Origin: Oscillospiraceae bacterium
Lineage (GTDB): Bacteria; Bacillota; Clostridia; Oscillospirales; Oscillospiraceae
Assembly: GCA_015068025.1 (NCBI GenBank)
Contig: SVLH01000003.1
Span: 27,018 to 91,017 of the forward strand
Direction of reading: 5' to 3'
Length of the DNA stretch: 64,000 nucleotides
Positions 43,925 through 51,836 of the stretch are shown here, one piece after another. How positions within the stretch are numbered: the first letter of the stretch is position 1; each line of letters opens with the position of its first letter. Both the position numbers and the translations under genes were made by a program. The notes beneath the pieces are model-generated. The model searched no databases. It was not told where the DNA came from and was given only the letters and a program-made list of their open reading frames with translations.

Positions 43925-44821
43925 TTACACATAATTCCATGCGTCATCAACGGTTTTCTTTCCGCTTTCCATCGGTTTTGCGGCCCGCTTGTCTCCCGCT
44001 TCAATTTCCTCCACGGTATGTAGCCCCTTTTCGTGCCACTTTTTCAAAATGCCGTTGCAGTAAGGCCACTTCAGCTCGTGGCACTTCATCACCGTCTTGT
44101 CATAGGCCAGCGCAACCGCCTCCGGGCCGAAGCCCCATTCCTGCCACGCCGTCAGGTACTTTTCTTCCGAGGCCACCGGGGCGCGGTCGCCCAGCTGCAG
44201 CGCCCGCATATAGGCGGGCAGGGTCTCCTGCCGGTGGGCATAGTGTTTCAGGTACTCCGCCGCGGCGCGCTGGGTGTCGATGCCCATGCGGGCCCAGGCG
44301 TAGCCTTCCTTCTCGATCTGGCGCATGGCGGGACGGCGTCCCTCTCCGTATCGCCGCTTCACCCGCTCGGCACAGTGGTTCACCAGCAGATAGATCACAT
44401 CCGCCGGCAACCCCAGATAGTCGTTCAGTCCCAGCAGAACACCCACATCCGGCGTGGTCAGCTTCTTGCCCAGCTTCTTTTCAACCTCTGTCACCAGAGC
44501 ACGGAACTCATCGCTGCCTTCCAGGCGCCGCGCCACGTCATCCCGCTGATAGGCGGGGCGCTCGTCGGCAGGCTCCGGCACGGTCACTTCCGCAGGGGCG
44601 ATGAGCCCCATGGCGCGGAGGGCTTCCTCTGCCGCCTCGATGCGGCCCTTGTCCCAGCGCAGTTCGCCGGCAAGAGAGCGGGGCTGCACCGTTCCATGGC
44701 GGCGCAAAAGAGCCAGATACAGCAGCGCCGCGTCGCCGTTGCCGCAGTCCAAAAGCCGTTTTGCCGCCTCTGCCGTCATGGTGACGGACATGTCCGTTGT
44801 GTGGAGCAGTACACTTGCCAT
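43925..44821 (-). CDS. DnaD-domain replication protein
   Basis: 298 residues: an N-terminal winged helix (about 10-85), then two DnaB/DnaD C-terminal-like (DnaB_2) helical domains, the second with YCNGILKKWHEKGLHTVEEIEAG, the YxxxIxxxW signature of DnaD. It precedes the helicase-loader gene by 26 bp, forming the primosome pair of Clostridia. Known role: opening and remodelling DNA at replication start and restart. Confidence 0.9.
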   Translation of the reverse strand: MASVLLHTTDMSVTMTAEAAKRLLDCGNGDAALLYLALLRRHGTVQPRSLAGELRWDKGRIEAAEEALRAMGLIAPAEVTVPEPADERPAYQRDDVARRLEGSDEFRALVTEVEKKLGKKLTTPDVGVLLGLNDYLGLPADVIYLLVNHCAERVKRRYGEGRRPAMRQIEKEGYAWARMGIDTQRAAAEYLKHYAHRQETLPAYMRALQLGDRAPVASEEKYLTAWQEWGFGPEAVALAYDKTVMKCHELKWPYCNGILKKWHEKGLHTVEEIEAGDKRAAKPMESGKKTVDDAWNYV

Positions 44822-45064
44822 ATGGCCCCTCCCCTCTCTCGTTGGTGTTTTCTTATTCTACACGAAAATCCTGCCGCCGACAAGTCCCGGACGAAACCTT
44901 TTAAAAGACTTCTTTTTCGTTTCTTTGTGATTTTTTTGAAAATCCTTGGATTTTTCCTTTCCCTGCTTCGCAGGCTATGGTATACTATAAGCTGTAAAAA
45001 TGGGCAAGGTATGCCCTGCCATCGAAAACAGAAACAGAACAGACAGAAAGAGGAGGAACGTTTT

Positions 45065-45394
45065 ATGGCAAACCGTGTTGTGGTGAGCATCTGCGGCGAG
45101 GACTACACCTTTGTGGCGGAGGAGACCGCTTCCTACATGCAGAAGGTGGGAACCTATGTGGGCGACAAGATGTTTGAGATCCTGAACGGCGCCAAAGTGG
45201 GCCGCACCGACGCCGCCGTTCTCACCGCCGTCAACATCGCCGACGAACTGTTCAAGGCACAGGCCTCCGCAGAGCAGCTGCGCAGCCAGATCAAGGGCTA
45301 TCTGGATGAGGCCGGCCGCGCACAGGCCGAGGTCAGCGAACTCAAGCGGGAAATTTTCCGCCTGCAGCAGAAGCTGGAAGGCCGCAGCCGTTGA
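45065..45394 (+). CDS. zapA: Cell-division protein ZapA
   Basis: 109 residues from the ATG at 45065, with AGGAGG upstream; the track frame starts far inside the opposite dnaD gene. ZapA features: VVVSICGEDYTFVAEETASYMQKVG, then a region with TDAAVLTAVNIADELFK, and a C-terminal coiled coil (about 70-109). It cross-links FtsZ filaments. It is coupled to the U32 peptidase gene by a 4-bp overlap. A candidate promoter box TATACT is at 44981-44986. Confidence 0.93.
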   Translation: MANRVVVSICGEDYTFVAEETASYMQKVGTYVGDKMFEILNGAKVGRTDAAVLTAVNIADELFKAQASAEQLRSQIKGYLDEAGRAQAEVSELKREIFRLQQKLEGRSR

Positions 45395-47502
45395 AAAAGC
45401 CTGAGCTGCTCGCCCCCGCCGGGTCGCCGGAGTCCCTTCGCGCCGCAGTCCAAAACGGCGCCGATGCGGTCTATCTCGGCTGGGGCGACTTCAACGCCCG
45501 CCGGAGCGCCAAGAACTTCTCGGACGAGGAGTTTGCGGAGGCTCTGGCTTATTGCCATGCCCGGGGCGTCCGGGTCTTTTTGACGCTCAACACCCTCCTC
45601 ACCGACCGCGAGCTTCCGAAGGCGCTGGAAACCGCCGCCGCGGCCGGCCGGCTGGGCGTGGATTCCGTTTTGGTGCAGGACTGGGGCCTCTTTGACCTGA
45701 TCCGCAAGAGCCTGCCCGACCAGCCCATCCACGCCAGCACCCAGATGAGCGTATTCACCACCGGCGGCGCCGCCACCCTTGCCGCAGACGGCTGCGAGCG
45801 GGTGGTTCTGGCCCGGGAATGCTCCGCGGAGGACACGAAAACCATCTGCGATGCCTGCCCCGCCGAGGTGGAGATCTTTACTCACGGTGCGCTGTGCATG
45901 TGCTATTCCGGCCAATGCACCATGAGCGCCGTGGTGGGCAGCCGCTCCGGCAACCGGGGCCGCTGCGCCCAGCCCTGCCGCCTGCCCTACGGCTTCAACG
46001 AACCGGCGGGGAAGCGCTATCCTTTGAGCCTGAAGGATAACTGCCTTGCCGACGCCCTGGGCGAGATGGCGGAAATGGGCGTTTCCTGCCTGAAACTGGA
46101 AGGCCGCATGAAGCGGCCGGAATATGTGGCTGTTGTCACCCGCATCTACGCCGGATTGCTGAAAGAGCGCCGCCGTCCCACTCCCGCCGAACGCGCGGAA
46201 CTGGAACAGGCCTTCTCTCGCTCTGGATTTACCGACCATTACTGGGCAGGCAAGCGGGGCAAGGGAATGTTCGGCGTGCGTCCGGAGTCCGCACAGGACC
46301 CCAAAGAACTGTTTGACGCTGCCCGCGCCGCCTACGAAAAGGACGATCTGCGCACCGTGGCGGTGGACTTTTCCTGCGCCATCGAGACCGGGCTGCCCAG
46401 CCGCCTCACCGTTTCCGACGGAGAGCGTGATATCACCGTGGAGGGCCCTGTGGCCGAAGCCGCCCGCAACCGCGCCCTGACGGGACCCGAAGTCGAAGAA
46501 CGCCTGCGCAAAACCGGCGGCACCGCCTATCGGGCGGATACTGTGGTCACGCTGGTGGATGACGGCCTGTCCCTCCCTGCCAGCGCCATCAACGACCTGC
46601 GCCGCCGCGCCCTTGCCGCCCTGACGGAGGCCCGCACCACCGTTCCTCATCGCCGGGAGCTGCCGGCTCCCCCTCTGCCGGACGCGGACTGCAGCGAAAG
46701 CACGCCCGCCTTTACCGTGTCAGTCGCTTCTGCCGCCCAGCTTTCCTCCGAATTGCTTTCCCTTGCTCCGGCTCGGGTCTATGTGCCCCTGGAGGAGCTT
46801 GCCGCAATGGACACCCTCCCCTCCTTTGACGGAGAGTGGTGCGCCGTGCTGCCCCGCATCTGGCGGGATCGGGACGAGACAGAACTTCGCGCGATGCTGG
46901 AACGTGTGCAGACCATAGGCGTCACCGCCGCACTGCTGGGCAACATCGGCCATCTGTCCCTGACAGAGGGGCTGGAACTGCGCCGCCACGGCGACTACGG
47001 ACTGAATGTGTTCAACAGCCGTTCGGCTGCCTATCTGCGGGAGAAGGGGCTGGATTCCGTCTGCCTGTCCTTTGAGCTGCGCTTTGCCCAGCTGCGGGAT
47101 CTGAAGAAAATTTTGCCTGCCGAGGCCATTGTCTACGGCCGACTGCCCCTGATGGTGACAGAAAACTGCCTCGTACAGAACGAGACCGGCTGCCATCTGG
47201 ACACCGTCGGCCGCACCGTGCCCCAAAACGCCCCCTGCCGCCGACTCAACACCCTGCAGGATCGCACCGGCGCCGCCTTCCCCCTGCTGCCCGTATGGGG
47301 ACACCGGACGGAGGTGCAGAACAGCCGCCCCCTGTGGCTGGCTGACCGCCCTGACTGGACGCGGCTGGGACTGACTTACGCCCGTCTGCGCTTCACCACC
47401 GAATCGGCAGAGGAGTGCGTGCGCGTGTTCAAAGCCTATCTCTCCGGCGAAAGTGCCCACGGGGAGTTCACCCGCGGTCTTTACGAGCGCGGCGTGGAGT
47501 GA
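45391..47502 (+). CDS. U32-family peptidase / ribosomal-cysteine-hydroxylation-like protein
   Basis: 703 residues, TTG start that overlaps the zapA stop (TTGA). The U32 domain has LLAPAGSPESLRAAVQNGADAVYLG, ARECSAEDTK and the iron-sulfur cysteine cluster region HGALCMCYSGQCTMSAVVG...RGRCAQPCR. A C-terminal DUF3656-like extension makes it long. U32 proteins in other species cleave collagen or act in tRNA/23S rRNA hydroxylation; which role applies here is not clear. The zapA-U32 order is common in Clostridia. Confidence 0.9.
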   Translation: MKKPELLAPAGSPESLRAAVQNGADAVYLGWGDFNARRSAKNFSDEEFAEALAYCHARGVRVFLTLNTLLTDRELPKALETAAAAGRLGVDSVLVQDWGLFDLIRKSLPDQPIHASTQMSVFTTGGAATLAADGCERVVLARECSAEDTKTICDACPAEVEIFTHGALCMCYSGQCTMSAVVGSRSGNRGRCAQPCRLPYGFNEPAGKRYPLSLKDNCLADALGEMAEMGVSCLKLEGRMKRPEYVAVVTRIYAGLLKERRRPTPAERAELEQAFSRSGFTDHYWAGKRGKGMFGVRPESAQDPKELFDAARAAYEKDDLRTVAVDFSCAIETGLPSRLTVSDGERDITVEGPVAEAARNRALTGPEVEERLRKTGGTAYRADTVVTLVDDGLSLPASAINDLRRRALAALTEARTTVPHRRELPAPPLPDADCSESTPAFTVSVASAAQLSSELLSLAPARVYVPLEELAAMDTLPSFDGEWCAVLPRIWRDRDETELRAMLERVQTIGVTAALLGNIGHLSLTEGLELRRHGDYGLNVFNSRSAAYLREKGLDSVCLSFELRFAQLRDLKKILPAEAIVYGRLPLMVTENCLVQNETGCHLDTVGRTVPQNAPCRRLNTLQDRTGAAFPLLPVWGHRTEVQNSRPLWLADRPDWTRLGLTYARLRFTTESAEECVRVFKAYLSGESAHGEFTRGLYERGVE

Positions 47503-47663
47503 CCCCGTTTGCGGTTCATACCGCCGAAGGGGCATCCAAACACCGGAGGCTGGTATCACACAGCCATCACGAGCCGGAACAGACGAATGCCGTCGGGCTT
47601 CGTGCCAAATCAGGAATATTTGTGCGGCGCAGGATGCGGCGCACGGAAAGCACAATGAGGTAA

Positions 47664-49232
47664 ATGATGATGAACCGATGGATGTCTTTGCTGCTGGCAG
47701 TTGCTTCTCTTTTACTGCTGGGCGGATCTCTTTTTCTGCTATACGAGCACGAACAGAACACCAACCCCTGGCAGGAGCAGTATGATTTGGGCGTCCGCTA
47801 CTTATCTGACGGCGATTACGAAGAAGCCATTATCGCGTTCAAAGCCGCGATTGAAATCGATGCCAAGCGCTCGGAAGCACATCTGGGATTGGCAGAAACC
47901 TATGTCAAGCTGGAGCGGTATGACCGGGCAATCAAAACGCTGAAGAACGCGGTCGAAGAAGCGGACGATTACGAGGAAGTGCAGGAGGCTCTGGATGAGC
48001 TGCTGTTGTTGGAGCAGGAGCAGGATCGGGAGCAATCGTCCCCGGGGCATTCCTCTGGGGCAGAGTCGGATCGCCCTTCCGCATGGGATCCCACGCATCC
48101 CTCCGGATCGGGCCCGAACGATCCTTTTGCGCCAGATGCGGGTCTTGTCGGTTCGGGAACAAGAATCCCCGCCGTCCTGACATACAGCAACTGGGGACAA
48201 GTGGAAGACTATCGTCCCTACATCGCATTTAACCAGGATATGACCTGCGAAGTGCGAATCACAGAGCCGGAACTGGTGTTTTCCTGTGACGCAACGTATG
48301 AGGTTTTTACCTGCCGAGATGGAACACGGCTGATTAAGGTCAGCGGTATTGACGATGGATGGGATAAACCCACAGACTGGTTTTATCTGATTGAAACCGA
48401 AGACGGTCTCTGGGATTTCTGGGGAGAAACCTACGGGGTCATCTCCATGTACTTCGATTCCCAATACGAAGCAGAGGGCGATGAACAGATCCGCGTCAAG
48501 GCAGACCGCCTCACGGAAACCACCGGCCTGACAGGCAAATATCAGGACGTTGAATTTTCTTGGAACGATTTGGATGTTGTGGAGGAGCAGGGCGATTGGA
48601 TCACCTTCAACGTCTTCTGGTACCGAACATGGAGCATTGACGGCGCGGTTGGCCGCCGTTACGGCAATTTGGTGTTTTTTGAGGAACAGCCCGATCCCGA
48701 TGATGAACACAAAAACTATGGCGTTCTGGAGTTCCGCCAGGACGGCACGGCCATTCTGACACTGCTGGACTCCTTGAATTCACGCTATGGTTACATCGAG
48801 GCAGGCTCATATACCTATCAGTTTGTCTCTGAAGAGGAGCTGAGCCGGCAGCTGGATAGCCAGTATCTTTCCTATCTGCAGTTGAGCGACGAGACCAACG
48901 GCTGGCTTCGGCGCGAGCCGGATAAATATATCGAATACGATTCGTTAAGCGGTGTCTATATGCACTTTGACGAAAACGGCAAGGTCGCTTTTGCGTACAC
49001 AACGGATGACCTTCTCGGCGCCGAGATCGCGTATGAACAATATGTTCTCGATTATCGCGTAGAGGATCAGATCCTGTATGTTGGCGACAGCGCCTACAGC
49101 CTTTACATGTACTCTACCGGAGTCACCTATATGGAGTTAACAGCGCTGTATCATTCCGGCATCGACCTGAGCGGAGAGTATTATCTGGAGGAGGACCACC
49201 GCTATCAGGCTCTCGTTCCCGATATCGTGTGA
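47664..49232 (+). CDS. Membrane-anchored TPR protein of unknown function
   Basis: 522 residues. N-terminal anchor (about 6-26), two or three TPR units (YDLGVRYLSDGDYEEAIIAFKAAIEIDAKRSEAHLGLAETYVKLERYDRAI), a Ser/Pro/Gly-rich low-complexity linker (about 125-165), then a roughly 350-residue acidic, aromatic-rich beta domain I do not recognise. Composition is more A+T-rich and codon use less GC3-biased than in neighbours, suggesting acquisition. Upstream 47503-47663 has no gene or recognised RNA. GAGG precedes the row of ATG codons. Confidence 0.75.
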   Translation: MMMNRWMSLLLAVASLLLLGGSLFLLYEHEQNTNPWQEQYDLGVRYLSDGDYEEAIIAFKAAIEIDAKRSEAHLGLAETYVKLERYDRAIKTLKNAVEEADDYEEVQEALDELLLLEQEQDREQSSPGHSSGAESDRPSAWDPTHPSGSGPNDPFAPDAGLVGSGTRIPAVLTYSNWGQVEDYRPYIAFNQDMTCEVRITEPELVFSCDATYEVFTCRDGTRLIKVSGIDDGWDKPTDWFYLIETEDGLWDFWGETYGVISMYFDSQYEAEGDEQIRVKADRLTETTGLTGKYQDVEFSWNDLDVVEEQGDWITFNVFWYRTWSIDGAVGRRYGNLVFFEEQPDPDDEHKNYGVLEFRQDGTAILTLLDSLNSRYGYIEAGSYTYQFVSEEELSRQLDSQYLSYLQLSDETNGWLRREPDKYIEYDSLSGVYMHFDENGKVAFAYTTDDLLGAEIAYEQYVLDYRVEDQILYVGDSAYSLYMYSTGVTYMELTALYHSGIDLSGEYYLEEDHRYQALVPDIV

Positions 49233-49283
49233 TCTACGCGGCACACGGAAGCAATCATGAGGGTAGCTTTGCCCAAAAATCGA

Positions 49284-49313
49284 TTGAAATCAGTATAATC
49301 TTTTAACTATATT
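49284..49313 (+). promoter_or_regulatory. Promoter of dut-maf-mreCD-pbp2
   Basis: TTGAAA (49284-49289), 18 bp, TATATT (49308-49313), 29 bp upstream of the dut start. Confidence 0.5.
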
Positions 49314-49342
49314 ACTAATAGTATTCGAATTTGGAGTTTCAC

Positions 49343-49774
49343 ATGGAAGAAATCAAGGTAAAATACTACTATGACGATATGGAAGAGCTGTGCTATGTGG
49401 ACGGCAAATCCGACTGGATCGACCTGCGCATCGCGGAGGAAGTGACGCTGAAGGCCGGCGAGTTCCGCCTGCTGCCGCTGGGTCTGGCCATTGCGCTGCC
49501 GGAGGGCTACGAGGCACATCTGGCGCCCCGCAGCTCCACCTTTAAGAATTACGGCATCCTGCAGACCAACTCCGTGGGCGTGGTGGATTGCTCCTACTGC
49601 GGCGACGGCGACGAGTGGAAGATGCCCGTCTACGCCACCCGGGACGTGACCATTGAGCGCCACGCCCGCATCTGCCAGTTCCGTATCATGAAAAACCAGC
49701 CCAAGCTGCACTTCACCCGTGTGGAGCATCTGGAAGGTGCCGACCGGGGCGGCTTCGGCTCCACAGGCAAGTAA
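49343..49774 (+). CDS. dUTP diphosphatase-like protein
   Basis: 143 residues from the ATG at 49343 (TTTGGAG upstream). The dUTPase fold motifs are visible: LPLGLAIALPEGYEAHLAPRSS (motifs 1-2), YGILQTNSVGVVDCSYCGD (motif 3 region) and the C-terminal RGGFGSTG (motif 5). It hydrolyses dUTP to dUMP. The GLTVLN sequence of motif 3 is changed to YGILQTN, as in the phage/Firmicute trimeric subgroup. It precedes maf by 13 bp; both are nucleotide house-cleaning enzymes. Confidence 0.88.
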   Translation: MEEIKVKYYYDDMEELCYVDGKSDWIDLRIAEEVTLKAGEFRLLPLGLAIALPEGYEAHLAPRSSTFKNYGILQTNSVGVVDCSYCGDGDEWKMPVYATRDVTIERHARICQFRIMKNQPKLHFTRVEHLEGADRGGFGSTGK

Positions 49775-49787
49775 AGGAGTTTCTTTC

Positions 49788-50366
49788 ATGGCAAAGATCG
49801 TTCTGGCCTCCGCTTCTCCTCGTCGGCAGGAGCTGCTGCGCCGCATCGGCATCGCAGACTTTGACATCCGCATCCCCGAGGCGGACGAAACCTACCCCGC
49901 GGATCTGACGCCCCAGGGCGTGGTGGAGCATATCTCCCGGAAAAAGGCCGAGGCAGCGGTCGCCCTCTGCACGGAGGACGAGATCATTATCACCGCCGAC
50001 ACCATGGTGTTTCTGGACGATCAGCGTCTGGGCAAGCCCACCGACGAGGCGGATGCGCTGCGGATGCTCTCTGCTCTGCAGGGACGGCACCACACCGTCT
50101 GCACCGGCGTTACGGTGCGGCAGGGCGGCCGCGCCATCACCGAATCCGAGACCACGGAGGTCTATTTCCGTCCCGCGTCCAAGACGGAGCTGCGCGCCTA
50201 CATCGCCACCGGCGAGCCTATGGACAAGGCCGGCAGCTACGGCATTCAGGAAAAGGGTGCGCTGCTGGTGGAGAAGATCCACGGCGACTATTTTAATGTG
50301 ATGGGGCTGCCCGTCCTGCGCCTGAGCCGGATGCTGCAGCAATTCGGCGTCACATTTTTTCAGTAA
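49788..50366 (+). CDS. maf: Maf-family nucleoside triphosphate pyrophosphatase
   Basis: 192 residues from the ATG at 49788 (AAAGGAG upstream). Maf motifs: ASASPRRQELLRRIG, ISRKKAEA, ITADTMVFLDDQRLGKP, GSYGIQEKGALLVEKIHGDYFNVMGLPV. It hydrolyses dTTP, UTP or modified pyrimidine nucleotides to the monophosphate and is linked to septum control. The maf-mre order is conserved in Firmicutes, though radC and mreB, which commonly lie between maf and mreC, are missing. Confidence 0.95.
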   Translation: MAKIVLASASPRRQELLRRIGIADFDIRIPEADETYPADLTPQGVVEHISRKKAEAAVALCTEDEIIITADTMVFLDDQRLGKPTDEADALRMLSALQGRHHTVCTGVTVRQGGRAITESETTEVYFRPASKTELRAYIATGEPMDKAGSYGIQEKGALLVEKIHGDYFNVMGLPVLRLSRMLQQFGVTFFQ

Positions 50367-50397
50367 ATCCACTTAAACACACAGAGAGGGCATCGAA

Positions 50398-51243
50398 TTG
50401 AAGAATTTTCTGAAGAACAACGGATTATGGATCCTGTTCGCCGGGGCGGTGGTCGCCGTGGCGTTGGCCGTCATGTCCGTTTTCAGCGCCAATTCCTCCC
50501 CTCTGGTCAATGCGGCGGAGACCATTACTGCCCCGCTGCGCTTTGTCAGCACCGCTGTGGCCAACTGGTTCAACGACCGGCAGAACTATTACCGTGACAC
50601 TACGGCGCTGGAAGCGGAAAACGCCGAATTGCGCCGCCGTCTGGCCGAGATGGAGGCCGCCGTGCGGCAGGCGGAAAAGGACAGCGCCGAAAACGCCCGG
50701 CTGCGGGAGCTGCTGGAGCTGCGTAAGCAGCGCCGTGACCTGACAAGCGACATGGAGGCCGCCTTTGTCACGGAACACGCCGTGACCAACTGGACCTCCT
50801 CCCTCACGCTGGACAAAGGCACCCGTCATGGCGTGGAGAGCGGCGACTGCGTCATTGACGAGACCGGCGCACTGGTGGGTGTCATCAGCGAATGCGGCAC
50901 AAACTGGTCCACCGTGCTGACGATTATCGACACCGACGTATCCCTTGGCGCCCAAGTGTTTCGCACCAAAGATCTGGGACTTGCCCAGGGCAATTTCTCC
51001 CTGATGGGTCAAAACCGCCTGCGGCTGGATTACCTGCCCACGGAGTGCCGTTTGCTCAGCGGCGACCTGGTGGTTTCTTCGGGTCTGGGCGGCTACTTCC
51101 CCGCAGGTCTTGTTATTGGCAGCGTGGAGGAAGTCCAGCGCAACGACGCCGGCTCCGCCTCCTACGCCATCCTGATCCCCAGCGTGGATTTCGACGCGCT
51201 GGAGGAGGTCTTTATCATCAAATCCTTCGACATCGTTACCTGA
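50398..51243 (+). CDS. mreC: Rod-shape protein MreC
   Basis: 281 residues with a TTG start at 50398 (GAGGG upstream). One N-terminal membrane helix (about 10-30), a coiled coil (about 65-110) and the two beta-barrel domains of MreC. It scaffolds the elongasome on the outer face of the membrane. mreD follows after 42 bp; mreB is not next to it in this window. Confidence 0.95.
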   Translation: MKNFLKNNGLWILFAGAVVAVALAVMSVFSANSSPLVNAAETITAPLRFVSTAVANWFNDRQNYYRDTTALEAENAELRRRLAEMEAAVRQAEKDSAENARLRELLELRKQRRDLTSDMEAAFVTEHAVTNWTSSLTLDKGTRHGVESGDCVIDETGALVGVISECGTNWSTVLTIIDTDVSLGAQVFRTKDLGLAQGNFSLMGQNRLRLDYLPTECRLLSGDLVVSSGLGGYFPAGLVIGSVEEVQRNDAGSASYAILIPSVDFDALEEVFIIKSFDIVT

Positions 51244-51285
51244 TCTGACATTCTGCCCCATCTCTGCCCGAAAGGAGGCGCCGCC

Positions 51286-51798
51286 TTGCTGGTCAGAAAC
51301 GAAGTTCTTTTCAAATGGTCGCTCTACGGCGCCGCAGCCGCGCTGTGCATCGCCGTACAGATGGCGCTGCTCCAACGGTTCTCCATCTGGGGCGTGATCC
51401 CCTTTATCTACCCGCTCATTGCCGTGATCCCCGCCACCTACGAAGGCCCAAAGGCAGGCACGGTCTTTGCGCTGGCCATGGGTGTGGTGTCCGACCTGCT
51501 GCTGCCGGCACCCCTGCCCTGCCTGTACACGCTGCTGTTCCCTGCAGCAGGTTTGTTTGCGGCGCTGATGGCACAGAGTGTGCTGCATTCCGGCTACCTC
51601 TGCTCCCTTGCCGGCGGCTTTCTTGCCTTCTTGCTTACCGGCACCTTCTCCTGCCTGCTGCTGTGGCTGAAAAGCGCGCCCGCCTGGGCCGCAGGCAGCT
51701 TCGTCCTGCTGCGGGAGACCTGTATCTCCCTGCCCCTTGCCTTCCCTGTCACGGCGCTGTTTGCCGCCGTTCACCGCCGCGTTCACCGCTACGACTGA
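51286..51798 (+). CDS. mreD: Rod-shape protein MreD
   Basis: 170 residues, TTG start at 51286 behind AAAGGAGG. Five or six membrane helices with the MreD pattern GPKAGTVFALAMGVVSDLLLPAPLP. Partner of MreC and PBP2 in side-wall synthesis. PBP2 follows after 38 bp. Confidence 0.93.
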   Translation: MLVRNEVLFKWSLYGAAAALCIAVQMALLQRFSIWGVIPFIYPLIAVIPATYEGPKAGTVFALAMGVVSDLLLPAPLPCLYTLLFPAAGLFAALMAQSVLHSGYLCSLAGGFLAFLLTGTFSCLLLWLKSAPAWAAGSFVLLRETCISLPLAFPVTALFAAVHRRVHRYD

Positions 51799-51836
51799 CG
51801 CGTTGTTTCCGCCCCATCCCATAATAAGGAGCCCCC

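Noticed and set aside
47503-47663. Possible riboswitch upstream of the TPR gene
   Set aside because: Some GC-rich pairing and GCCGG-like motifs occur, but no known aptamer core or terminator was recognisable.
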